8,900 bases of DNA. It comes from Anaerolineae bacterium (lineage in GTDB: Bacteria; Chloroflexota; Anaerolineae; B4-G1). The stretch spans positions 1 to 8,900 of the forward strand of contig JAUWOI010000153.1 of NCBI GenBank assembly GCA_030612185.1, read 5' to 3'. Every line of letters starts with the position of its first letter. The stretch's first letter is position 1. Positions 1 through 5,812 of the stretch are shown one piece after another. The position numbers and the translations under genes are program-made. The notes beneath the pieces are model-generated. The model saw only the letters and a list, made by a program, of their open reading frames with translations. It was not told the DNA's origin and did no database searches.

Positions 1-325
1 CGTCCAGGGCTGCCTGGGCCACCTCGCCCTGGGCATCCAGCAACGTTCCATCTAGCCGTACCAGCACCTGCCCGGCCTCGACCTCGTCCCCCTCGTCCGC
101 CAGCAGTTCGACCACGCGCCCCCCCAGTTCCGGTGCGACGGCGACTTCCTCGGCCTCGATGAACCCGGAAGCCACCAGACCACCAGCCTCCGGTTCAGCC
201 AGTTCCATTTGCACCATCACCTCGCTCCAGACATCCGGGTTCATAGCAAGGTAGATGCCTGCTGCCGCCACAATGATGATGGCCACGGCGATGATGACAA
301 TCGGAACGATCTTTTCTCGTTTCAT
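1..325 (-). CDS. HlyD-family membrane fusion (periplasmic adaptor) protein, N-terminal part
   Basis: This is the first 108 codons of an HlyD/YbhG-type adaptor, the subunit that links an inner-membrane ABC exporter to the cell exterior. The start is ATG at 325, with a GAGGAG Shine-Dalgarno 7 nt upstream and 13 bp after the stop of the upstream ATPase gene. Residues 6-27 form one hydrophobic helix after the basic MKREK start, so the protein is anchored by its N-terminus with the rest outside. From about residue 52 the sequence SGFIEAEEVAVAPELGGRV, followed by LADEGDEVEAGQVLVRLD, is the typical first half of the lipoyl-like barrel-sandwich domain of this family. The gene runs off the left window edge, so the coiled-coil hairpin and C-terminal domains are not visible. 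Its position as last visible gene of the exporter operon supports the call. The substrate is unknown. Confidence 0.88.
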   Translation of the reverse strand, partial: MKREKIVPIVIIAVAIIIVAAAGIYLAMNPDVWSEVMVQMELAEPEAGGLVASGFIEAEEVAVAPELGGRVVELLADEGDEVEAGQVLVRLDGTLLDAQGEVAQAALD

Positions 326-338
326 ATCCTCACTCCTC

Positions 339-1307
339 TTAGATGGGAGACCCTTCGGGTTTTCCGAAACCCGAAGGGTCTGAATTACTCCGCACGTTGG
401 AGATGAAAACATCCTCCAACGATGGGGCGATGACGTCCATTGCCCGCACTCGAACGTTTGCCTTGGCCAGCGCCTGCGCGATGTGGGGTTTGTGCTCCGC
501 GATCCCGTCGGCCACGACGTGGATCAGTGCGCCGTACAGCGCCACCTCGTCGAACAGGCCCATCTGCCGCAGGACGCCGATTGCCTCATCTGGCTGAGTG
601 CAGTCAATTTCCAGTACCTGTCCTTGCATCTCGTGTAGTTTGATCTCCTCTGGAGATCCCTGGGTGATGATGCGCCCATTGTGAATGAGCGCCAGGTCCT
701 GGCAGTGTTCGGCCTCGTCCATATAGTGAGTCGTTACGAGGATGGTTGTCCCATCCTCGGCCAGACAGTACAGCAAGTCCCAGAAAGCCCGCCGCGAGAT
801 GGGATCCACCCCTGCGGTTGGCTCATCCAGGAAGAGCATCTCCGGTTCGTGGAGGATCGCCGCGCCCAGGGCCAGCCGCTGTTTCCAGCCGCCGGCGAGA
901 TTTCGCGTTAGTTCCCGCTCTCGCCCCTCCAGCCCCGCCATCTCAATGACGAACTGCTTGCGCTTCCGCAGCCGTTCGCCGCGCACACCGTAGGTGCGCC
1001 CGTAGAAATCCAGGTTCTCGTTCACGGTCAAGTCGTTGTAGAGACTGAAACGCTGAGACATATAGCCGATGTGCTTGCGGATCTCCTCCGGCTGGCGCAC
1101 GATGTCGTAGCCCAGCACGGTGGCCTGGCCTGACGTGGGCCGCAGCAATCCCAGCAGCATGCGGATGGTCGTCGTCTTGCCCGCACCATTGGGGCCCAGG
1201 AAGCCGAATATCTCCCCCCGCTGGATGTTGAACGTGACCCCATTCACGGCGGTGAAATCACCGAACTTTTTGGTCAGATTGATAACCTCAACAGCGTGTT
1301 CGTTCAC
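339..1307 (-). CDS. ABC-2 exporter ATPase B (resembles C-terminal half of YbhF)
   Basis: A 322-residue ATP-binding subunit of an ABC-2 exporter. Visible motifs: Walker A GPNGAGKTT (38-46), Q-loop Gln85 in GYMSQ, signature NLAGGWKQRLAL (about 136-147) in place of LSGGQ, Walker B MLFLDE (157-162), D-loop AGVD, and switch His194 in VTTHYMDEAE. The ending PSLEDVFI (295-301) is the usual C-terminal box of DrrA/YbhF-type ATPases. The start is GTG at 1307, with GGAG a few bases upstream, 15 bp after the DUF1232 gene. From memory, the second ATPase domain of E. coli YbhF also has a degenerate signature but an intact switch histidine, so this looks like a free-standing version of that half. The last residues, DPSGFGKPEGS (310-320), follow the natural family end and are encoded by a perfect palindrome at 349-380. 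It probably pairs with the ATPase encoded at 1718-2686. Confidence 0.93.
   Translation of the reverse strand: MNEHAVEVINLTKKFGDFTAVNGVTFNIQRGEIFGFLGPNGAGKTTTIRMLLGLLRPTSGQATVLGYDIVRQPEEIRKHIGYMSQRFSLYNDLTVNENLDFYGRTYGVRGERLRKRKQFVIEMAGLEGRERELTRNLAGGWKQRLALGAAILHEPEMLFLDEPTAGVDPISRRAFWDLLYCLAEDGTTILVTTHYMDEAEHCQDLALIHNGRIITQGSPEEIKLHEMQGQVLEIDCTQPDEAIGVLRQMGLFDEVALYGALIHVVADGIAEHKPHIAQALAKANVRVRAMDVIAPSLEDVFISNVRSNSDPSGFGKPEGSPI
349..380. repeat. Perfect palindromic repeat, 14-bp stem, inside coding sequence
   Basis: GACCCTTCGGGTTT (349-362) and AAACCCGAAGGGTC (367-380) are exact reverse complements separated by the 4-nt loop TCCG. The element lies 7 bp before the ATPase stop codon TAA (341-339) and encodes residues 310-320 of that protein. 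It is read through in frame, so it adds a tail after the normal family C-terminus. There is no T-run after it on the minus strand, so it does not look like an intrinsic terminator. In mRNA it would form a very stable hairpin just before the ribosome-binding site of the HlyD gene. It could be one copy of a dispersed short palindromic (REP-like) family; only one copy is seen in this window. Confidence 0.85.
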
Positions 1308-1322
1308 AGTCTGAAGTCTCCA

Positions 1323-1715
1323 TCAATTTCTGAACGTCCGTACAATAAGGACAATGGACATAGCCGCCAGGAGGAGCCAAATGGCGATGATCACGGCGGC
1401 GGCTGCCCAGTTCGTCGGTTTGCCTCCGCTCATCGCTTCCCTGGCCTTTTTCCGGCTCTCGGCGATGACGTCGGGAGGAATCATCTTCAGCGCAAGCGCA
1501 GCCCCCAGGGGGACCAGGATCAGGTCGTCCAAATAACCCAGGACAGGGATGAAGTCAGGAATCAGATCAATGGGGCTGAAGGCATACCCCACCACGAGGG
1601 CGGCGAACAACCGGGCGTACCAGGGCGTCCTGGGGTCTTTGTAGGCCAGGTAGAGAGCATAGGTCTCCGTCTTGAGCTGCCTGGCTCGTTGTTTCCACGC
1701 CTCAACGGCTGTCAT
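1323..1715 (-). CDS. DUF1232 (YkvA-like) small membrane protein
   Basis: A 130-residue protein of the YkvA/DUF1232 family, whose biochemical function is not established. The family hallmark is plain at residues 44-70: [17 protein letters not shown], then [12 protein letters not shown] hydrophobic stretch at about 36-75 with embedded acidic residues, and a strong C-terminal transmembrane segment at about 103-125, indicate a membrane protein; the N-terminus ([10 protein letters not shown]) is basic and amphipathic. The start is ATG at 1715, with a strong GGAGG 8 nt upstream inside the end of the preceding ATPase gene; only 2 bp separate that stop from this ATG. It therefore sits between the two ATPase genes of one exporter operon, with a 15-bp gap to the next. 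Whether it works with the exporter or merely rides in the operon cannot be told from sequence. Confidence 0.9.
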   Translation of the reverse strand: MTAVEAWKQRARQLKTETYALYLAYKDPRTPWYARLFAALVVGYAFSPIDLIPDFIPVLGYLDDLILVPLGAALALKMIPPDVIAESRKKAREAMSGGKPTNWAAAAVIIAIWLLLAAMSIVLIVRTFRN

Positions 1716-1717
1716 TC

Positions 1718-2686
1718 TTACGTCTCCTCCCGACGCTTGCGGATCAGCGAGATAAACGCCTCCTCCATCCGCGGGCGGGTCTGGCGCAATCCCCGCACGG
1801 CGATCCCCGCGCTGCTCAACGCTCCCTGGATGGACGACGCGCGCTGTGCGGCATCGTCCACGAATATGTGCAGCAAATCGCCGTAGGTCTGCACTTCCAG
1901 CACGCCGGGGAGGTTCTCGATAACCTGGCTCGCCTCCCGCAGCCGGTCGGGCCGCAATTCCAGCAACTCTCCCTCGACCAGCCCCTTGATGTGCGCCGGC
2001 GTATCGCAGACAATGATGCTTCCCTCGAACATTAACGCCACCCGCGAGCAGCGCTCCGCCTCGTCCATGTAGGGCGTGCTGACAAAGAGCGTCACCCCAT
2101 CCAGGTGCAGTTCGGTCAGGATGTCCCAGAACTCGCGCCGTGAGACTGGATCCACGCCGGTGGTCGGCTCGTCCAGGAAAATCACCTCAGGCTGGTGGAT
2201 CAGCGTGCAGGCCAGGGCCAGTTTCTTTTGCATGCCGCCCGAAAGGTGGGCCGCCCGCCGCTTTTGGAACTCGGTCAAGCGGGCGAACTTTAGCAAACGG
2301 GCGATGCGCTCCTCTCGCTCCCGCCGCCCGACCTGGAAAATGTCAGCGAAAAAGACCAGGTTCTCCAGCACTGTCAGGTCGCCGTAGAGGGAGAACTGCT
2401 GTGCCATGTACCCGATGCGCTTCTTGATTTCCTCCGGCTCCTTCACCGTATCGAACCCGGCCACTCGGGCGCTGCCCGCGCTGGGGTCCATAATCGCGCA
2501 CAGCATGCGGATGGTCGTTGTCTTGCCCGCGCCATCCGGTCCCAGCAGACCAAAGATCTCGCCGCGCCGGATACTCAGGTCGAGCCCGTCCACAGCAGTG
2601 ACTTTCTTGAACCGCTTCGCCAGATTATGCGTTTCTATGACCCATTGTTCATTGTTCATTGATTCATTGTTCATTTTGCTTATCAT
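1718..2686 (-). CDS. ABC-2 exporter ATPase A (resembles N-terminal half of YbhF)
   Basis: A 322-residue ABC ATPase when started at ATG 2686, which overlaps the TGA of the upstream permease as ATGA (2683-2686), a typical translational-coupling junction. Motifs: Walker [10 protein letters not shown] (49-57), Q-loop Gln96 in GYMAQQ, canonical-like signature [12 protein letters not shown] (147-158), Walker B VIFLDE (168-173) and D-loop TGVD. The switch histidine is missing: the segment reads [12 protein letters not shown], with Pro205 in its place. From memory, the first ATPase domain of E. coli YbhF likewise combines LSGGM with loss of this histidine, which suggests this is that half as its own gene. 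The N-terminus [14 protein letters not shown] is encoded by a heptamer repeat, and ATGs at 2674 and 2659 are alternative starts; the ABC fold itself begins near residue 15. A longer reading frame back to 2767 lies inside the permease gene and is unlikely. Confidence 0.92.
   Translation of the reverse strand: MISKMNNESMNNEQWVIETHNLAKRFKKVTAVDGLDLSIRRGEIFGLLGPDGAGKTTTIRMLCAIMDPSAGSARVAGFDTVKEPEEIKKRIGYMAQQFSLYGDLTVLENLVFFADIFQVGRREREERIARLLKFARLTEFQKRRAAHLSGGMQKKLALACTLIHQPEVIFLDEPTTGVDPVSRREFWDILTELHLDGVTLFVSTPYMDEAERCSRVALMFEGSIIVCDTPAHIKGLVEGELLELRPDRLREASQVIENLPGVLEVQTYGDLLHIFVDDAAQRASSIQGALSSAGIAVRGLRQTRPRMEEAFISLIRKRREET
2643..2675 (-). repeat. 33-nt heptamer repeat block (AATGAAC units), copy 1
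   Basis: On the minus strand this block is AATGAAC, AATGAAT, a single C, AATGAAC, AATGAAC, AATG. It lies at the junction of permease P1 and ATPase A and is translated as the [11 protein letters not shown]-terminus of the ATPase. A second block of the same length and layout, including the extra C at position 15, lies at 5776-5808. The two match at 29 of 33 positions without gaps. Confidence 0.75.
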
Positions 2687-3813
2687 TCCAGCCTTTTCTG
2701 GAAGCGGCGGGCGCTGATGGTAAAGACCGCCAATCCAAAGATGGCCAGCGGCCACACCTGTTCCCACAGAAACTCAATGCCGACGCCCTTGAGAATGATG
2801 CCCCGCGTGATCTGGAGGAAGTAGGTCAGGGGAATAAAGTAGCCCATGTTATAGAGCAGTTGGGGCATACTCTCCCGTGGAAACATAAAACCCGACAGGA
2901 TGATCGAAGGTAACAGGAGGAGGACCATCATCTGCATGGCTTGCATCTGCGTGGTCGAGACGGTGGAGATGAGCAGTCCGAGGCCCAGAGAGCTAAGCAA
3001 GAAGAGGGAAGACAGAGCTGCAAACAACAGCAGGCTACCCTGGAACTCGACCTTGAACCAGAAAATGCTCAGGCACAAGATAGTGGTCATGTTGGCCAGA
3101 GCGATCAAAGCGGCGGGCAGGGTCTTGCCCAGCATCAACTCTATAGGCTTGATAGGGGTGACGATCAACTGTTCCAATGTGCCCAATTCCCGCTCACGGA
3201 CGATAGCCAGGGCAGTCAGCATCAGCGATTGTGTCTGCAAGATCATACCCACCAGACCCGGCACCATAAAGTTGAGGCTCTTCATGTCAGGATTGTACAG
3301 GACGCGGGTAAGTAGACTCAACGGGAGACTAAAGCCCCCGGTCAGCCCTCTTTTCTCGACAGCATCGGATATGATCTCGAACGCATGTGCCTGGGCGGCG
3401 GCCGTGGCCCCGAACAGCGCCGTCTGGGCCACGGTGGGGTCCGAGCCGTCAATGAGCAGTTGAACGACAGCCTCCTGGCCCTGGGAGAGCGTGGTCGAAA
3501 AGGTGGGAGGGATGATGAATCCCGCCTGAACTCGTCCACTGTCAATCAGCCTTTGCGCTTCCTGGGGGCTGTCCACGTATAACTCGGCGTCAAAGTAGCC
3601 GGTGTTTTCGATGGCCCGCACAAAGGCCCGGCTGTCAGCGTTGTGTGCCTTATCCACCACCACCGTCGGCAGGTGGTCAACCTGGGTGTTGAGGGCGTAG
3701 GCGAAGGTGAAGAGCTGCGCAATGGGCATGGTGAGGATGATGATCAGGGTGCGCCAGTCGCGCAGCATCTGCGTGAGTTCCTTACGGATGATGGCCCACA
3801 GTCTAGTCAGCAT
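2683..3813 (-). CDS. ABC-2 type exporter permease P1 (YbhS/YbhR-like)
   Basis: A 376-residue membrane subunit of an ABC-2 exporter. An N-terminal amphipathic stretch (RLWAIIRKELTQMLRDWR) leads into a first membrane helix (22-40). An extracytoplasmic domain of about 140 residues follows, containing VQAGFIIPPTF (95-105) and LLIDGSDP (119-126). Five further hydrophobic segments lie near 184-204, 230-252, 260-285, 292-312 and 350-368. The cytoplasmic coupling signature REREXGTLEQLXVTP (206-220), PSIILSGFMFP (302-312) and RGIILKGVG (337-345) are hallmarks of the family. I chose ATG 3813, which has GGGAGG just upstream and overlaps the TetR stop by 11 bp; a TTG at 3828 would add five residues, but 376 matches the two other complete permeases here. 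Its stop overlaps the ATPase A start, so a complex of the two is likely. Substrate unknown. Confidence 0.92.
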   Translation of the reverse strand: MLTRLWAIIRKELTQMLRDWRTLIIILTMPIAQLFTFAYALNTQVDHLPTVVVDKAHNADSRAFVRAIENTGYFDAELYVDSPQEAQRLIDSGRVQAGFIIPPTFSTTLSQGQEAVVQLLIDGSDPTVAQTALFGATAAAQAHAFEIISDAVEKRGLTGGFSLPLSLLTRVLYNPDMKSLNFMVPGLVGMILQTQSLMLTALAIVRERELGTLEQLIVTPIKPIELMLGKTLPAALIALANMTTILCLSIFWFKVEFQGSLLLFAALSSLFLLSSLGLGLLISTVSTTQMQAMQMMVLLLLPSIILSGFMFPRESMPQLLYNMGYFIPLTYFLQITRGIILKGVGIEFLWEQVWPLAIFGLAVFTISARRFQKRLE

Positions 3814-4450
3814 CTCGCCCTCCCTCAACCTCAGCCTCGTCCCTGGCCCGCAACCCGTCCAGGAGGAGACTCGTCATGTCCGTGGCTAGCTCGTCGAGGG
3901 GCGGGAGCTCCATCTGCAAGTCCCGCAGGAGCGCAAAGCCCAGGAAAGAGCCAATGATAGCCAGCGCGGCCACGCCGGTGTGGATAGGGCGCAACCTGCC
4001 GGCCTCGATGAGGGGGATCATGCGCTCCTCCAGGCGCGTAGCCATCTTGCGCAGCACGTTCTCCACGTACTCGCGACGCAGGTCGTCGTCGAAGCGGGCT
4101 TCATACAGGAGCACTCGGGTGAGATCGGCGTTTTGCTCCGTGAGCGTGAGCCGGTCGCGCAAGAAGGAAGAGATCAAGGACTCGAAGTCATCGGGGGGAA
4201 TCTCCTGCGGGGGCGTCAGCAGCGATTCGCTCATAGAGGAGACCAGGCTGAGCAACAGGTCCCGTTTGCTGCCAAAGTAACTGTAGATGGTGCCCTCGCC
4301 CACGTCCGCCTCGTCTGCGATCTCTTTGGTGGTGGCCCGCTGGTAGCCCTTCCTGGCAAAGACCCGCGCTGCGGCGTCCAGAATGCGTTTCTTGCGAGCC
4401 GCCGCTTGCCGTTCCCGGCGGCTGACTTTTCTTTCTGATCTTTCTGACAT
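3803..4450 (-). CDS. TetR/AcrR-family transcriptional repressor
   Basis: A 215-residue TetR-family regulator started at ATG 4450, preceded by GGAGGA with about 5 nt spacing. Residues 20-66 form the N-terminal DNA-binding domain: KRILDAAARVFARKGYQRAT, then TKEIADEADVGEGTIYSYFGSK, with the recognition helix in the latter. The basic leader SERKVSRRERQAAARKK precedes it. Residues from about 85 on are the helical ligand-binding and dimer domain, whose ligand cannot be predicted. An upstream in-frame start at 4522 falls at the predicted transcription start, so it is rejected. The gene leads the exporter operon and overlaps permease P1 by 11 bp. Two palindromic sites between its promoter and its ATG suggest that it represses itself and the whole operon. 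CecR (YbiH), the TetR repressor of the E. coli ybhGFSR exporter, is the closest precedent in layout. Confidence 0.93.
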   Translation of the reverse strand: MSERSERKVSRRERQAAARKKRILDAAARVFARKGYQRATTKEIADEADVGEGTIYSYFGSKRDLLLSLVSSMSESLLTPPQEIPPDDFESLISSFLRDRLTLTEQNADLTRVLLYEARFDDDLRREYVENVLRKMATRLEERMIPLIEAGRLRPIHTGVAALAIIGSFLGFALLRDLQMELPPLDELATDMTSLLLDGLRARDEAEVEGGRDAD

Positions 4451-4486
4451 GGTGTCCTCCAGAGATACAGATGTTGTGATGAGCGG

Positions 4487-4504
4487 TAACTCGATATTGA
4501 GTAA
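4487..4504. promoter_or_regulatory. Candidate TetR operator, distal site
   Basis: TAACTCGATATTGAGTAA is an imperfect palindrome; its core ACTCGATATTGAGT matches its own reverse complement at 12 of 14 positions. It lies in the untranslated leader of the TetR gene, and its half-site (TTACTCAA/TAACTCGA) recurs in the second site 27 bp away. Assignment to the adjacent TetR protein is inferred from position. Confidence 0.5.
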
Positions 4505-4514
4505 ACCCTCAGAC

Positions 4515-4531
4515 TTGAGCAATTACTCGAA
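4515..4531. promoter_or_regulatory. Candidate TetR operator overlapping the transcription start
   Basis: TTGAGCAATTACTCGAA contains GAGCAATTACTC, which matches its reverse complement at 10 of 12 positions. It begins one base after the -10 box (4532-4537) and covers the expected +1, the classic position for repression by blocking RNA polymerase. Its TTGAGCAA and TTACTCGA halves resemble those of the site at 4487-4504. Confidence 0.55.
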
Positions 4532-4560
4532 ATTATACCACAGCACCTGTCCTCTGTCAA
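4532..4560 (-). promoter_or_regulatory. Consensus sigma70 promoter for the TetR-exporter operon
   Basis: On the minus strand the -35 box TTGACA (4560-4555) and the -10 box TATAAT (4537-4532) are both perfect consensus matches with the optimal 17-bp spacer. Transcription would start near 4525, giving a leader of about 75 nt before the TetR ATG at 4450. A promoter this strong directly next to palindromes fits a unit that is normally held off by a repressor. Confidence 0.85.
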
Positions 4561-4609
4561 GAGGGCAACCACGACTGTGTGCAAATTTTAAGGTTCGAAG
4601 AACGTTGCA

Positions 4610-5740
4610 TCAGTCTAATCGCTTCCGCAAGCAAACAGCAGCAAGAGTGTAGAGGGCAACACCCAACACCCCCAGCGCCACCACCTGGGGCCACAGGTCG
4701 GCCAGGGTGGAACCCTTGAGCATAATGCCCAACACGATGTCGTTATAGTGTTTATTGGGCACCAGGTTGGAGACCACCTGTGCCACCCTGGGCAACATTT
4801 CTACCGGAACCTGGCCAGAGAGCATCATCTCCGGGAACTGGATAACGAAAGCCGCCATCAAAGCCTGCCCCTGCGTGCGCGTGATGGCCGAGATGAGCAG
4901 CCCCCACCCTATCTCAATGAAAATGTAGTAGCACGTCAAAATCATCAGCAGAGCCAGTGACCCCCGCAGGGGCACCTGGAAGTAAAGGACGTTCAGGGCC
5001 AGCATGGCCAGGAAACACAGATAGACGATCAGCAGAACCAGCAGACTTTTGCCAACGATCAATTCAATGGGGCGCAGCGGGGTGACGAAGAGCTGTTCCA
5101 GAGTGCCCATCTCCCGCTCTCTGACGATGGCAAACGCAGGGAGGAGAAAGGCCAACATCATCACCACGCCGCTCATCTCGATCGGAAGGCGAATGTTCTC
5201 GTCGCGCAGATCCTCGTTGAACCAGACCCGAGAGCGGACCTCCACACGCTCCAGTGCCCCGACGACCACCGGCCCCCCGGCTGATTCCTCGCTCAGCATC
5301 CGCCGCATGTACTCGTAAGCCGTCCCTTCCAGATAGGCCCGGGCTATCAGGGCGGTGGTGGTCTCGGTGCCGTCCAGCAACACCTGGGCGGTAGCCCCCT
5401 GGCCCCCCGTGCTCAACCTGGCGCCGAAATCCTGGGGGATCAACAGCCCTACTTTGACCGTCCCCCGCTCCAACAATTGCTCCAGTTCTGCCCGACTGCT
5501 CACATAATAGTCCGGGTCAAAGCGGCGAGAGTTGCGCAGCATGGTCACCAGGCGGCGGCTGGCCTGGCTGTGGTCCTGGTCATAGACCGCCGTCGGAATG
5601 TGCATGATGCCCTGCGAGACAGAGCCGGCGACCGACATGAGGTTCCAGACCGGAAACACCAGGACAAAGACCAGGAATACCCTATAGCGCAAATACTGAA
5701 TGGCTTCTTTCCGGACCAGGTTCCAGATACGACCGAACAT
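4610..5740 (-). CDS. ABC-2 type exporter permease P2
   Basis: A 376-residue ABC-2 permease. The layout matches P1: first helix at about 20-38, an extracytoplasmic domain with VGLLIPQDFGARL (97-109) and VLLDGTET (120-127), the cytoplasmic motif REREMGTLEQLFVTPLRP (207-224), then several membrane helices and the terminal RKRLD. It diverges from P1 in the last third: the usual GFxFP stretch reads MMLSGQVPVEMLP, and the following loop is VPNKHYNDIVLGIMLKG. Acidic and amide residues in predicted helices (for example CYYIFIEIGWG, 270-280) are also unusual. I chose ATG 5740, which gives the same length as the other full permeases; the ribosome-binding site is weak (GGGGG about 7 nt upstream, GAAGGA directly abutting). 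A TTG at 5755 is an alternative. It lies 72 bp after P3 and probably shares its transcript; no clear terminator follows it. P3 and P2 may form a heterodimer. Confidence 0.9.
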   Translation of the reverse strand: MFGRIWNLVRKEAIQYLRYRVFLVFVLVFPVWNLMSVAGSVSQGIMHIPTAVYDQDHSQASRRLVTMLRNSRRFDPDYYVSSRAELEQLLERGTVKVGLLIPQDFGARLSTGGQGATAQVLLDGTETTTALIARAYLEGTAYEYMRRMLSEESAGGPVVVGALERVEVRSRVWFNEDLRDENIRLPIEMSGVVMMLAFLLPAFAIVREREMGTLEQLFVTPLRPIELIVGKSLLVLLIVYLCFLAMLALNVLYFQVPLRGSLALLMILTCYYIFIEIGWGLLISAITRTQGQALMAAFVIQFPEMMLSGQVPVEMLPRVAQVVSNLVPNKHYNDIVLGIMLKGSTLADLWPQVVALGVLGVALYTLAAVCLRKRLD

Positions 5741-5775
5741 TCCTTCAACCCCCAACTTCTCAGTTCACAAGCCGG

Positions 5776-5808
5776 CATTGACCATTGTTAATTGGTTCAT
5801 TGTTCATT
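5776..5808 (-). repeat. 33-nt heptamer repeat block (AATGAAC units), copy 2
   Basis: On the minus strand: AATGAAC, AATGAAC, a single C, AATTAAC, AATGGTC, AATG. It begins 4 bp after the stop codon of permease P3 and fills about half of the 72-bp gap to permease P2. It matches the block at 2643-2675 at 29 of 33 positions (differences at positions 14, 19, 27 and 28). Confidence 0.75.
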
Positions 5809-5812
5809 GTTG

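Noticed and set aside
349..380. Intrinsic terminator between ATPase B and HlyD genes
   Set aside because: The stem is strong but precedes the stop codon and is not followed by a T-run on the transcribed strand; the HlyD gene 13 bp beyond the stop is clearly co-operonic.
2643..2675. CRISPR-like or tandem array
   Set aside because: Units are 7 nt with no spacers; it is a short heptanucleotide repeat block.
2687..2767. Longer start for ATPase A at 2767
   Set aside because: The extra 27 residues overlap the permease C-terminus and do not resemble an ABC ATPase; the ATGA junction at 2686 explains the start better.
4451..4522. Longer start for the TetR gene at 4522
   Set aside because: It would fall at the predicted transcription start and within operator candidates; ATG 4450 has a clear GGAGGA site and gives a normal TetR length.
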